The notes beneath the pieces were generated by a model that was given only the letters and a program-made list of their open reading frames with translations, was not told the DNA's origin and made no database searches. A stretch of DNA of 22,160 nucleotides from a virus. Every line of letters starts with the position of its first letter. Within the stretch, counting starts at the first letter, position 1. Made by a program: the position numbers and the translations under genes. The stretch is from IMG/VR virus record IMGVR_UViG_3300021962_000721, positions 1 to 22,160 of that record. The stretch is one strand, 5' to 3'. Below, piece by piece: positions 1 to 6,580 of this stretch.

Positions 1-417
1 GCTAGCTTAGGTAAGAGAGCATTACAAAGAGTATTAATGAGAAAGCAGCTAGAACAAATGGGTGTTGAGCTGCGAGAAGTTATGGTATACCAAAGCCCAC
101 CAGAATTAGGGGCTTTGTATAGTGAAATAGAAGAGATGATGAAGGAGATGGGTAAAGAACAAAAGGTTTTGATTGCTCGTCAAATGAAAGCTGAAGCAAC
201 CAAAGAAAAAAGAAGAAAAGAAAAGCTACACAGACTCCATATAAACATAATGATTGGTATTGGAGGGTTAGTTGTATCATGTAGTATAGGATTGGCTCTC
301 TCATACATTGTCCAAGATAGGATTAGAAAATATCCACAATACGGTGATGGGTGGATACCAAAAACTGAGTTGCAACGACAAAAAGAATCACAAAAACAAA
401 TTTACGTAGGAAGATAA
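1..417 (+). CDS. Hypothetical membrane protein, left end cut by window
   Basis: The frame is open back to base 1 and reads like coding sequence there, so the gene probably begins before the window. An internal ATG at 37 would give 126 residues, but no convincing ribosome binding site precedes it. From that ATG, residues about 30-66 are very rich in Lys and Glu and helical. One hydrophobic segment follows (about residues 70-90, IGGLVVSCSIGLALSYIV). A short polar tail ends the protein. The pattern suggests a single-pass membrane protein with a charged cytoplasmic region. It ends one base before the next gene, which also has a membrane segment and coiled coil. I do not recognise a family. Confidence 0.6.
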   Translation, partial: ASLGKRALQRVLMRKQLEQMGVELREVMVYQSPPELGALYSEIEEMMKEMGKEQKVLIARQMKAEATKEKRRKEKLHRLHINIMIGIGGLVVSCSIGLALSYIVQDRIRKYPQYGDGWIPKTELQRQKESQKQIYVGR

Positions 418-418
418 A

Positions 419-928
419 ATGCCAGAAGAAATCAAAAGTGTCGATGCAAAGATCGACGAAGCAGAAGCAGCAGTAAAGAAATACGCTAGTAAGGATACAG
501 TTATTAGCATTGGCGGGTATGAATTTACACCAGCCAAGTTAATGGTTGCATTCACATTAGTGTCTTCGCTACTTGGTGGGTTGTATGGTTGTTTTGAGGT
601 ATATAAAGATTACCAATCAATGAAAAAACGTATTGCAGAATATGTTGCTCCCGATCTATCAGAACTTCAATCAAAAATGGATATTGTTGTTGAAAAGTCT
701 GAGAAGTCAGTTCAATATACACAAGACATTAAGAATGACCTTAAACAAGACATTCGTCGCTTAGAAGGTGTTGTTGATACTGTTGAACGTAATTCAAAAA
801 CAACTGAACGTGAACTTACAGTAGAGATGCGTACATTACGTAAGGAAACTGAAATTGCAATTAAAGATACAAATGCAAACGTCGATAAGAAAATCCAAAG
901 AGCATTAGACAACCCTCTAGCAAAATGA
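419..928 (+). CDS. Membrane-anchored coiled-coil protein (hypothetical)
   Basis: This 169-residue protein has an acidic/basic N-terminus, one hydrophobic segment at about residues 42-62 (LMVAFTLVSSLLGGLYG), and then a long charged heptad-like helix to the C-terminus (about 75-160). This suggests a membrane-anchored rod. An AGGAAGA-like ribosome binding site lies just before the ATG. The stop overlaps the start of the next small gene as ATGA, so the genes are probably translationally coupled. The neighbours on both sides are also small membrane proteins. Function is unknown. The TM-plus-coiled-coil shape is compatible with a spanin- or envelope-associated protein, but nothing specific supports that. 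Confidence 0.65.
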   Translation: MPEEIKSVDAKIDEAEAAVKKYASKDTVISIGGYEFTPAKLMVAFTLVSSLLGGLYGCFEVYKDYQSMKKRIAEYVAPDLSELQSKMDIVVEKSEKSVQYTQDIKNDLKQDIRRLEGVVDTVERNSKTTERELTVEMRTLRKETEIAIKDTNANVDKKIQRALDNPLAK

Positions 929-1062
929 CTCTGATTGCTCAACTACTTGGCGGTATACTTGGTTGGGGGTTAGCTTGGTCTATTTGGAAAATCATAGACA
1001 TCAAAGAACAAAAAGCTCACATAAGGGAGCTTGAGGAAGTGCGAAAGCATTATAATAAATAA
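925..1062 (+). CDS. Tiny membrane protein, 45 aa
   Basis: The ATG overlaps the preceding stop as ATGA. The product has 45 residues: a Gly/Trp-rich hydrophobic N-terminal half (about residues 3-24, with GGILGWGLAWSIW) and then a charged helix (KEQKAHIRELEEVRKHYNK). It is a one-helix membrane protein with a short cytoplasmic coiled-coil tail. The overlap and the absence of a better frame in this gap support it. It belongs to the same small membrane cluster as the two genes before it. Function is unknown. Confidence 0.55.
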   Translation: MTLIAQLLGGILGWGLAWSIWKIIDIKEQKAHIRELEEVRKHYNK

Positions 1063-1067
1063 TTGAT

Positions 1068-1733
1068 ATGAAACCTACCATTGCATTATTTTTACATCAT
1101 CCTTTTTGTTCTAAGGATTGTGTAGATGCAATGGTAACGGCATTATCGCCGAAATATAATATAAAGACATTTAACGGAACCGATATAACCGACCCCAACT
1201 TCTTCGATGGTGTGTCGGTTATTGCTTTTCCGGGCGGTATTGGAGATTCAGATTCTTGTTATAAGTTGTTCACGAGAAGAACGGGAAACCGAATAGCAAA
1301 GTTTATTGAAGATGGTGGCCATTATCTTGGCATCTGTATGGGGGCTTATTGGGCAGATCAGTGGTATTTTGATATCATAGATAATGTAAGGGCCGTACAA
1401 TACATTAAAAGGCCGAATGCTGACATTAAACGAAGCTACGGCACAGTTGCATCTATTGAATGGAGCGGTCAGCAAGAAAAGATGTACTTTTATGATGGGT
1501 GTGCTTTAATTGGAGATGAGAGTCAGTTCAAAACGATTGCTCGATATGCTAATGGCGATCCAATGGCAATCATAAAAGGTAGGATAGGATTAATTGGTTG
1601 TCATCCCGAAGCTCAACTTTATTGGTATGAAAAGCCTTGGCAGTACATAAATAAATACTGGAACGGTGGTAGACACCACAACTTATTATTAAACTTTGTC
1701 GATGAATTGATGGAAAACAAAAATGGTCATTGA
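1068..1733 (+). CDS. Class I glutamine amidotransferase-like protein (biotin-protein ligase N-terminal type)
   Basis: This 221-residue protein has the layout of the class I glutamine-amidotransferase fold. It has an N-terminal beta strand (IALFLHH), an oxyanion-type loop FPGGIGDSDS (residues 54-63), a nucleophile elbow GICMGAYWA with Cys90, and a C-terminal GCHPEAQ with His179 and Glu181. Cys90, His179 and Glu181 match the usual Cys-His-Glu triad. The overall pattern is closest to the BPL_N family (biotin-protein ligase N-terminal domain, also found as stand-alone proteins). Known members are not all characterised, so the substrate is unknown. It starts five bases after the previous stop with no clear ribosome binding site. 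Its 3' end overlaps the next tiny gene. Confidence 0.75.
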   Translation: MKPTIALFLHHPFCSKDCVDAMVTALSPKYNIKTFNGTDITDPNFFDGVSVIAFPGGIGDSDSCYKLFTRRTGNRIAKFIEDGGHYLGICMGAYWADQWYFDIIDNVRAVQYIKRPNADIKRSYGTVASIEWSGQQEKMYFYDGCALIGDESQFKTIARYANGDPMAIIKGRIGLIGCHPEAQLYWYEKPWQYINKYWNGGRHHNLLLNFVDELMENKNGH

Positions 1734-1860
1734 ATATATCTTTATAGGATTCTTATCTGCTCTAGGCTGGTGGAGTGCAAACCACTACGTTATTGAGCCT
1801 TACCTTCCTCCCCCAATGGAAAAGAAAGTCGACTACAAGTCTGAAACAAAAACTCAATGA
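1723..1860 (+). CDS. Tiny membrane protein, 45 aa
   Basis: This ORF starts inside the last codons of the amidotransferase-like gene (11-base overlap) and ends overlapping the nuclease gene start as ATGA. The 45 residues are a hydrophobic N-terminal segment (about 3-18, with EYIFIGFLSALGWWSA) and a Pro- and Lys-rich tail. It is probably a single-pass membrane peptide with a short tail. It is supported by the overlapping start/stop pattern of the operon and by the lack of any other frame filling the gap. Function is unknown. Confidence 0.5.
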   Translation: MVIEYIFIGFLSALGWWSANHYVIEPYLPPPMEKKVDYKSETKTQ

Positions 1861-2312
1861 CTTGGTTTTATAATGGGGAAGTGTTTGAGGCACCGGAAGA
1901 GTCTCACTACGGCTTTGTCTATCTAATTACAAACTTACATACAGGAAAAATGTATGTCGGTAAAAAATTGTTTTGGTTTAAAAAAACTAAAACATTAAAA
2001 GGTAAGCGCAAACGCTACCTAGCTGAAAGTGACTGGAAAGGTTACTTCGGCTCATCAGTCGCTCTTAACGAAGATGTCAAACGTTTAGGAGACGATCAGT
2101 TCAAACGGGAAATTCTACACCTCTGTGTATCAAAAGGAGAGTGTTCTTATTATGAGACTTACGAACAAATAACACGAGCTGTTTTATTTAATCCTGATCT
2201 ATACTATAATGATTGGGTTATTTGTAGAGTCCATAGAAAGCACATTTTAAATACGCAAGGTGAACGAATATTGACCCCCCAATCCAATAAGAAAATAAAA
2301 GCGGTCGCTTGA
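1857..2312 (+). CDS. GIY-YIG-type nuclease
   Basis: The N-terminal region (residues 18-36) reads GFVYLITNLHTGKMYVGKK, which fits the GIY-YIG pattern: Val21-Tyr22 stand for GIY and Tyr33-Val34-Gly35 for YIG. A basic loop (residues 41-56) follows, then YFGSS and a later Glu100 in YYETYEQ that could be the metal-binding glutamate. It is 151 residues long, the size of a minimal single-domain GIY-YIG nuclease with no visible NUMOD DNA-binding modules. Related stand-alone proteins are common in T4-type phages and may be endonucleases or nickases. The ATG overlaps the upstream stop as ATGA. A promoter for the tRNA gene begins just past the stop codon. Confidence 0.7.
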   Translation: MTWFYNGEVFEAPEESHYGFVYLITNLHTGKMYVGKKLFWFKKTKTLKGKRKRYLAESDWKGYFGSSVALNEDVKRLGDDQFKREILHLCVSKGECSYYETYEQITRAVLFNPDLYYNDWVICRVHRKHILNTQGERILTPQSNKKIKAVA

Positions 2313-2317
2313 CCCTG

Positions 2318-2346
2318 TTGCCTTTTTAATCGAATCCAGATATACT
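2318..2346 (+). promoter_or_regulatory. Sigma70-like promoter before the tRNA gene
   Basis: TTGCCT (2318-2323, four of six matches to the -35 consensus) and TATACT (2341-2346, five of six to -10) are separated by exactly 17 bases. Transcription would start near 2353, about ten bases before the tRNA. It lies in the only non-coding gap of this area. Confidence 0.5.
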
Positions 2347-2362
2347 TACAAATACGTTCAAA

Positions 2363-2439
2363 GGGCCGGTAGCTCAGGGGTCAGTAGCAGTCGACTCATA
2401 ATCGATTGGTCGTAGGTTCAAATCCTACCCGGCCCACCA
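2363..2439 (+). tRNA. tRNA with CAU anticodon, probably tRNA-Ile2 (AUA-decoding)
   Basis: The acceptor stem GGGCCGG (2363-2369) pairs perfectly with CCGGCCC (2429-2435), followed by A and an encoded CCA. The anticodon stem GTCGA/TCGAT encloses loop CTCATAA with anticodon CAT at 2397-2399. The T arm is GTAGG-TTCAAAT-CCTAC. The D stem GCTC/TAGC has one mismatch. The initiator type is unlikely because position 1 pairs with 72 and the anticodon stem lacks three G-C pairs. The body around the anticodon and the variable loop (TTGGTCG) resembles bacterial tRNA-Ile2, whose C34 is changed to lysidine to read AUA. Elongator tRNA-Met remains possible. Confidence 0.9.
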
Positions 2440-2452
2440 ACTTTGTTATTAT

Positions 2453-2776
2453 ATGTTAGAGTTATTATTTTACGCTGTCATCGTTTGGGTTGTAATGAAA
2501 ATTGTTCTTAGCGGAATGATAGAGAGCTCTTTGGACGAAGAGCAACCAAAAGATATTAGACAGCATATTGCTCAGAATAAACCTCCTGTCGTCGTTATAC
2601 GAATGGAACAGATAAAAGGTTGGTGGTATGGTTTCTATGCTAGCAGTGGTGGAGACATTTTCGTTGCGCAAGGGACTACATTTGATGAGGCTGTAGATAA
2701 TTGTAAGGAGAGGTTGCAAAGTGATGCTTTGAGAGATAGTCAGATCAAACTTGCTTTTACCGAACTAAAGAAATGA
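2453..2776 (+). CDS. Membrane-anchored small protein with HicB-like C-terminal region
   Basis: This 107-residue protein has a hydrophobic N-terminus (about residues 2-21, LELLFYAVIVWVVMKIVLSG), a polar linker, and a C-terminal region from about residue 46. That region (VVVIRMEQ, WWYGFYASSGG, then FVAQGTTFDEAVDNCKERL) resembles the short beta-beta-beta-alpha HicB/UPF0150 pattern. The similarity is from memory and is weak, and there is no HicA partner next to it. The ATG lies 13 bases after the encoded tRNA CCA and has no ribosome binding site, so translation may begin on a very short leader made by tRNA 3' processing. It overlaps the next gene as ATGA. Confidence 0.6.
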   Translation: MLELLFYAVIVWVVMKIVLSGMIESSLDEEQPKDIRQHIAQNKPPVVVIRMEQIKGWWYGFYASSGGDIFVAQGTTFDEAVDNCKERLQSDALRDSQIKLAFTELKK

Positions 2777-2967
2777 AACGTGTACAATATAAAATTAGAC
2801 ATGATGTTGTTTTGAAAAATAAACTAAACAACGAAATTGTAAAAGGCAATATCGTCAATGAAAAAGAGATTGACGGTAAGAACTATTGGGTATTGAATGT
2901 TCCTAGTAGGGGTGCACAGCAATTGAGCTACTCAAAAGATTCGTGGATTTTAACTAAAGGAAAATGA
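2773..2967 (+). CDS. Small basic hypothetical protein, 64 aa
   Basis: A 64-residue, Lys/Asn-rich protein with alternating hydrophobic residues (for example YWVLNVPSRG), suggesting a small beta-rich fold. It has no membrane segment, signal or cysteine pattern. Its start overlaps the preceding stop (ATGA) and its stop overlaps the next start in the same way, so it is in the middle of a coupled three-gene unit behind the tRNA. I do not recognise a family. Confidence 0.6.
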   Translation: MKRVQYKIRHDVVLKNKLNNEIVKGNIVNEKEIDGKNYWVLNVPSRGAQQLSYSKDSWILTKGK

Positions 2968-3245
2968 TTATGGAAAACGAAAAGCCATTAATGACAGAAG
3001 AAGGACGTAAATGGTTGAAGGACCATTTGAAAATGGGTCCTGTCAAAGTGACCTTTACAAAGAAAGATGGCTCTGAGAGAGTGATGAATTGTACCCTACA
3101 AGAAGGTGTAGTTGTTCCGCACGAGAAAACTACTGAACGTACTAAAGAAGAAAATTCCGATACTATGGCCGTTTGGGATCTTGAAAAGAGTGCGTGGAGA
3201 TCTTTCCGCCTAGATAGTGTATCAGCTATTCAATTTGATTTGTGA
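2964..3245 (+). CDS. SH3-like beta-barrel phage protein (DUF2693-like)
   Basis: A 93-residue protein containing GPVKVTFTKKDGSERVMNC, then EGVVVPHEKTTERTKEEN and AVWDLEKSAWRSFRLDSV. I recognise this as a small conserved protein of T4-type phages, often described as having an SH3-type beta-barrel fold (DUF2693-like). Function is unknown. The ATG at 2964 overlaps the previous stop; a second in-frame ATG at 2970 is equally possible. The last 20 bases overlap the 3' end of the oppositely oriented homing endonuclease gene. Confidence 0.75.
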   Translation: MIMENEKPLMTEEGRKWLKDHLKMGPVKVTFTKKDGSERVMNCTLQEGVVVPHEKTTERTKEENSDTMAVWDLEKSAWRSFRLDSVSAIQFDL

Positions 3246-3828
3246 TTTTTCTACGAGCGTGAGCTAATTTTATGGCATCTGACATTTTGCGTTTGGTTTC
3301 TTCGCTATGGATGCGCCCATGCATTGGGTTGCCAGCGCCGCTTCTATTTTTAGGACCTGGCTTGCCAGTACGAGAAACAGAGATTCTTAATTTGGTTTCT
3401 TCTGATAAAGCCCCTCGAGCCAAATTACGTTTGCGTGTTGCCTCGCTACGCCTTGCCCTCTCTTCCGGAGAATGTTTGACTTTTCCGCGATTCTTCTCAG
3501 CAATCCGAGCCCGCAGCTCAGGGGAATTTACAATAGCGCCTGCAACGTTAGAATTTATCCACTTAGGATTACGAAGCACATCGAGCCGCTTTAAAACTTT
3601 TTTCTCCCAAGCAATAGCTGATTCCCGGGTTTTAAACGTTCGTCGCACTTGGATTATATCTGGTTCGCCTTGGGTTAAACGAAGGGTGTGTACAACATGA
3701 CAACTTGTGAAGTACGTAACCCAAAGATTGCTCGGTTGAGCCTCTTTACGATATTTTTTATATTCTATACCGTAGTACCATTTGTCTAAACTCGACCAAC
3801 CTATTAAATAGGCGTAGGGCTGATACAT
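3226..3828 (-). CDS. GIY-YIG homing endonuclease with NUMOD3 motifs
   Basis: With the ATG at 3828 the product has 200 residues. That start has a perfect GGAGG five bases upstream (3834-3838), which an upstream in-frame ATG at 3843 lacks. The N-terminus (YAYLIGWSSLDKWYYGIEY, residues 5-23) is a GIY-YIG motif and Glu75 in AIAWEKKVL is the likely catalytic acid. Repeated NUMOD3-type DNA-binding motifs follow, including residues about 101-118, 141-158 and GNPMHGRIHSEETKRKMSD at 166-184. It points against the flanking genes, lies between an SH3-like gene and a glycosyltransferase gene, and has its own strong ribosome binding site. These are the marks of a free-standing mobile homing gene that would cut an empty allele of this junction. 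Confidence 0.85.
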   Translation of the reverse strand: MYQPYAYLIGWSSLDKWYYGIEYKKYRKEAQPSNLWVTYFTSCHVVHTLRLTQGEPDIIQVRRTFKTRESAIAWEKKVLKRLDVLRNPKWINSNVAGAIVNSPELRARIAEKNRGKVKHSPEERARRSEATRKRNLARGALSEETKLRISVSRTGKPGPKNRSGAGNPMHGRIHSEETKRKMSDAIKLAHARRKITNQIE

Positions 3829-3861
3829 AAATACCTCCAACATTAACTGAACTTATGATAT

Positions 3862-4845
3862 ATGTATAAAACTAGTGATTTTGTCTCAATAATTGATGTT
3901 AGCTCAAATGCTAATGGTGGCACAGAAATGATGTCTAAAAAATTAACTAGCGTCGTTGATGGCTCCATCAAAGAACACTTCCAGGTTTGGCCATCTCGAT
4001 ACAGATCGGACAACGTAGATAAAAACAAACTTCAACTATACTGGCTACACGACCTTCCTGGTGATCCAGAATCCCAACACCTCGCTAATGGTGGATGGAA
4101 TAAGTTTGAGAAACTAATCTTTGTCTCTAACTGGCAATTCCAACAATACCAACAACACTATGGACTTCCTTGGTATAAGGCAGTTGTATTGCAAAATGCA
4201 ATCGAACCAATCTATACAAAAGATAAGTCTAAAGACAAAATCAAAATTATCTACAACACTACTCCACATCGTGGATTGGAGATTCTCGTTCCTGTATTTG
4301 ATAAGTTGTGCGAACGATATGACAACATTGAACTAGACGTATTCTCTTCGTTTAAAGCGTATGGATGGGCTGACCGAGATGAGCCATACAAAGACCTATT
4401 CAAATTCTGTGAAGAGCATCCTAAGATCAATTATCACGGTTATCAACCGAATGATGTTGTAAGGGCTGCATTAGCGGAAGCACATATCCAAGCATATCCT
4501 TCTATTTGGCTAGAGACATCGTGCATGGCATTGATGGAAGCAATGAGTGCTGGTTGTTTGTGTATTCATCCTAACTACGGGGCATTATACGAGACAGCAG
4601 CAAACTGGACTTGGATGTACCAATGGACACAAGACAAACGTGATCATGCAGTTACATTGATCAACCACTTAGCAATGGCTATTGAAAATTATTGGACGGA
4701 TGCTGTACAAACACGACTCGCTGGACAAAAATCATATGCTGATGTATTTTACAGCTGGCAATACCGCACACACCAATGGAATGCACTACTTAGTGGAATA
4801 TTAGAAGACCATAATATTAAGTTACCTGAAAAAACTGTTGACTAA
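3862..4845 (+). CDS. GT4/GT-B glycosyltransferase
   Basis: The 327-residue product fits the GT-B fold, GT4-type. The N-terminal half has GGTEMM (19-24), suggesting an acceptor-site glycine loop, and WLHDLPG (61-67), then IFVSNWQ (86-92). The C-terminal half begins at IIYNTTPHRGLEIL (129-142). It contains INYHGY and the EX7E motif with Glu218 and Glu226 in LETSCMALMEAMSAG, which binds the nucleotide-sugar ribose and phosphates. The length is somewhat below the usual GT4 size. In phages such enzymes modify DNA bases, virion proteins or host surface sugars; nothing here identifies the acceptor. No strong ribosome binding site precedes the ATG. Confidence 0.85.
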   Translation: MYKTSDFVSIIDVSSNANGGTEMMSKKLTSVVDGSIKEHFQVWPSRYRSDNVDKNKLQLYWLHDLPGDPESQHLANGGWNKFEKLIFVSNWQFQQYQQHYGLPWYKAVVLQNAIEPIYTKDKSKDKIKIIYNTTPHRGLEILVPVFDKLCERYDNIELDVFSSFKAYGWADRDEPYKDLFKFCEEHPKINYHGYQPNDVVRAALAEAHIQAYPSIWLETSCMALMEAMSAGCLCIHPNYGALYETAANWTWMYQWTQDKRDHAVTLINHLAMAIENYWTDAVQTRLAGQKSYADVFYSWQYRTHQWNALLSGILEDHNIKLPEKTVD

Positions 4846-4866
4846 TTAGCGTAATTTAATTACAAT
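4838..4866 (+). promoter_or_regulatory. Sigma70-like promoter placing +1 at the rnh start codon
   Basis: TTGACT (4838-4843) and TACAAT (4861-4866), each five of six to consensus, lie 17 bases apart. The six bases AACCGA separate the -10 from ATG at 4873, so the expected +1 is the A of the start codon. There is no ribosome binding site before this ATG, which fits a leaderless transcript. Confidence 0.5.
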
Positions 4867-4872
4867 AACCGA

Positions 4873-5733
4873 ATGATTATCATAGACATCAACCAAGTGA
4901 TGATCGCCAATATTATGGCTCAGCTTGGTAATCACACTAATACTGTGATTGAAGAGGATATATTCAGACATATGGTGCTGAATAGCATTCGTTCGTTCCG
5001 TAAAAACTTTGCTGATTATGGTGAGATTATTATTGCCTGTGATGATAAAAAGTACTGGCGTAAGCAAGTATTTCCATACTATAAAGCTAACCGTAAAAAG
5101 GCACGAGAACAGTCGGAAATTGACTGGAATCAAATCTTTAATTGTCTAAATAAGATTAGGGATGAGTTGAAACAATACTCACCATACAGGGTGTTGCAAG
5201 TCGAAGGTGCTGAAGCAGACGACATTATAGCAACACTATGTATTGAGTATGGAACCATCCTACAGTCAAGTGAAAGAATATTAATCTTATCAGGTGATAA
5301 AGATTTTGTACAATTACAAGTGTATGGAAACGTTGAGCAGTATAACCCTGTTCTTAAAAAGCAAATTAAGAACGCTAACCCTCACAAATACTTACGTGAG
5401 CACATTCTCAAAGGTGATAGAGGGGATGGCATTCCTAACATCATGTCATCCGATACATGCATCATCGAAGGTGAACGTCAAAAGCCTTTGCCAGCAAAGC
5501 GAATCGAGCATCTCACTAACATCGCCGATTTGTCTAAAGTACTCCCACAAGATCAACTGAACAACTTTAAACGAAACGAGCGTTTAATTGACCTCCACAT
5601 GATTCCTGAAGAACTAAAGAATTCTATTTTAGAGAAGTATCATAGCGAAGCTAATAAATCGAAAGACAAGTTGGCTGAGTATTTTAAGAAGTTCAAACTC
5701 AAAACCTTGACTGAAAATATTGGTGAATTTTAA
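4873..5733 (+). CDS. rnh: T4-type RNase H / 5'-3' flap exonuclease
   Basis: The 286-residue product belongs to the FEN1/T4 RNase H family, which removes RNA primers and 5' flaps on the lagging strand. Acidic metal-binding positions appear in order: Asp5 in IIIDIN; Asp57/58 before KKYWRKQVFPYYKANRK (the helical-arch basic region); Glu114, Asp116 and Asp117 in VEGAEADDIIA; Asp142 and Asp144 in LSGDKDFVQL; Asp182 and Asp185 in GDRGDGIPN, the helix-hairpin-helix side. The length is near that of T4 RNase H (about 305). The start has no ribosome binding site and sits at the expected +1 of a sigma70-like promoter. Phage rnh genes act with polymerase and helicase genes, which are not in this window. 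Confidence 0.92.
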   Translation: MIIIDINQVMIANIMAQLGNHTNTVIEEDIFRHMVLNSIRSFRKNFADYGEIIIACDDKKYWRKQVFPYYKANRKKAREQSEIDWNQIFNCLNKIRDELKQYSPYRVLQVEGAEADDIIATLCIEYGTILQSSERILILSGDKDFVQLQVYGNVEQYNPVLKKQIKNANPHKYLREHILKGDRGDGIPNIMSSDTCIIEGERQKPLPAKRIEHLTNIADLSKVLPQDQLNNFKRNERLIDLHMIPEELKNSILEKYHSEANKSKDKLAEYFKKFKLKTLTENIGEF

Positions 5734-5734
5734 T

Positions 5735-6181
5735 ATGAGATTAGGTATATTTCAAATACTAGAGCAAGCATCAGCTCTCAAATCGACGGAAGATAAAATT
5801 AACTTTCTCCGTCAAAATCAAAACCCAGCGTTGCATACGATTCTGCGATATGCATATGACCCAACAATTGTATGGGATCTTCCAGAAGGTGCTCCACCAT
5901 TCAAGGAATGCCCATACCCTGCCCAAGAGCTACGCTTAATGTCGGAGGTACGTCGTTTGTATCTCTTTGTTAAGGGTGGCAATCCTAACCTTACTAAGTT
6001 GCGTAGAGAAGCTCTTTACATAGAACTATTAGAATCAATACATCCAAGTGATGCAGCGATCCTTGTTGCTATTAAGGACAAGAAGATTCCATACAAAGGA
6101 ATCACAGCTAAACTAGTTAAGGAAGCATTCCCAGGTCTTATCGCGGAGCAGAGTAACGATGAAGAGCGAACAACTTCATAA
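5735..6181 (+). CDS. DUF6433-like conserved phage protein
   Basis: With the ATG at 5735 (MRLGIFQILEQA) the product has 148 residues. An in-frame ATG at 5720 would add five residues and overlap rnh. The sequence, with YDPTIVWDLPEG (about 43-54), PYPAQELRLMSEVRRLYLF and ESIHPSDAAILVAIKDKKIPYKGIT, is a pattern I recognise from T4-type phages as DUF6433-like. It has no known activity and is mostly helical. In related phages it often sits beside replication genes, as it does here right after rnh. It may belong to replication or head assembly; neither is shown. The 3' end overlaps the next small basic gene. Confidence 0.8.
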   Translation: MRLGIFQILEQASALKSTEDKINFLRQNQNPALHTILRYAYDPTIVWDLPEGAPPFKECPYPAQELRLMSEVRRLYLFVKGGNPNLTKLRREALYIELLESIHPSDAAILVAIKDKKIPYKGITAKLVKEAFPGLIAEQSNDEERTTS

Positions 6182-6338
6182 AACGAAAAAAACACACAGA
6201 TCTTTTAAAGACTTCGGAGACGATAGTCACCATTTGTCTAAGAAAGCAAAAACGCAGCAATTAGCGAAAGCTAACAACGCCATAGATAAAGCTATAAGGC
6301 GTAAAGATTGGAAAGTCATCATGGATGACAATTATTAA
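6159..6338 (+). CDS. Small basic protein, 59 aa
   Basis: An ORF starting at ATG 6159, 23 bases inside the end of the preceding gene. The 59 residues are strongly basic (Lys/His/Arg-rich), with HRSFKDFGDDSHHLSKKAK and a helical C-terminal half ending DKAIRRKDWKVIMDDNY. It has no membrane or signal segment. It fills an otherwise empty gap and is followed 14 bases later by a gene with a good ribosome binding site. Small basic proteins of this kind are common in phage early regions and may bind nucleic acid. No family is recognised. Confidence 0.6.
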   Translation: MKSEQLHKTKKTHRSFKDFGDDSHHLSKKAKTQQLAKANNAIDKAIRRKDWKVIMDDNY

Positions 6339-6352
6339 TAAGGAGACTTAAA

Positions 6353-6580
6353 ATGGAACTAATTGTAATTTTAGCAATCGTAGCAGGAATTGGATTTCTT
6401 GTATACAAATCATTTTCACCAAAGGTAGCTGAAGTTCTAACACCGGAACCAACACCTGAGCCAGCCCCAGCACCAGTAGTCGAAGCCGCCAAGAAACCAG
6501 CTGCTAAGAAAACTGTTGCTAAGAAAGCTGCACCAGCAAAGACTACTACAGCACGTAAACCACGTACAACTAAGAAGTAA
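6353..6580 (+). CDS. Membrane-anchored protein with histone H1-like Lys/Ala/Pro tail
   Basis: This 75-residue protein has an N-terminal hydrophobic segment (residues 2-18, ELIVILAIVAGIGFLVY), a Pro/Glu hinge (TPEPTPEPAPAPVVEA, 30-45), and a C-terminal half made of AAKK, AKK and TARK-type repeats. The tail resembles the bacterial histone H1-like basic tails that bind DNA non-specifically. It has a clear AAGGAG ribosome binding site (6340-6345). The next gene begins directly after its stop. A tail of this kind on a membrane anchor might tether nucleic acid or another polyanion at the inner membrane; this is inference. Confidence 0.75.
   Translation: MELIVILAIVAGIGFLVYKSFSPKVAEVLTPEPTPEPAPAPVVEAAKKPAAKKTVAKKAAPAKTTTARKPRTTKK

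Noticed and set aside
3272-3700. Plus-strand 142-codon open frame
   Set aside because: It lies wholly inside the minus-strand GIY-YIG/NUMOD3 gene, has no ribosome binding site, and reads as an out-of-frame Ser/Arg-rich product.
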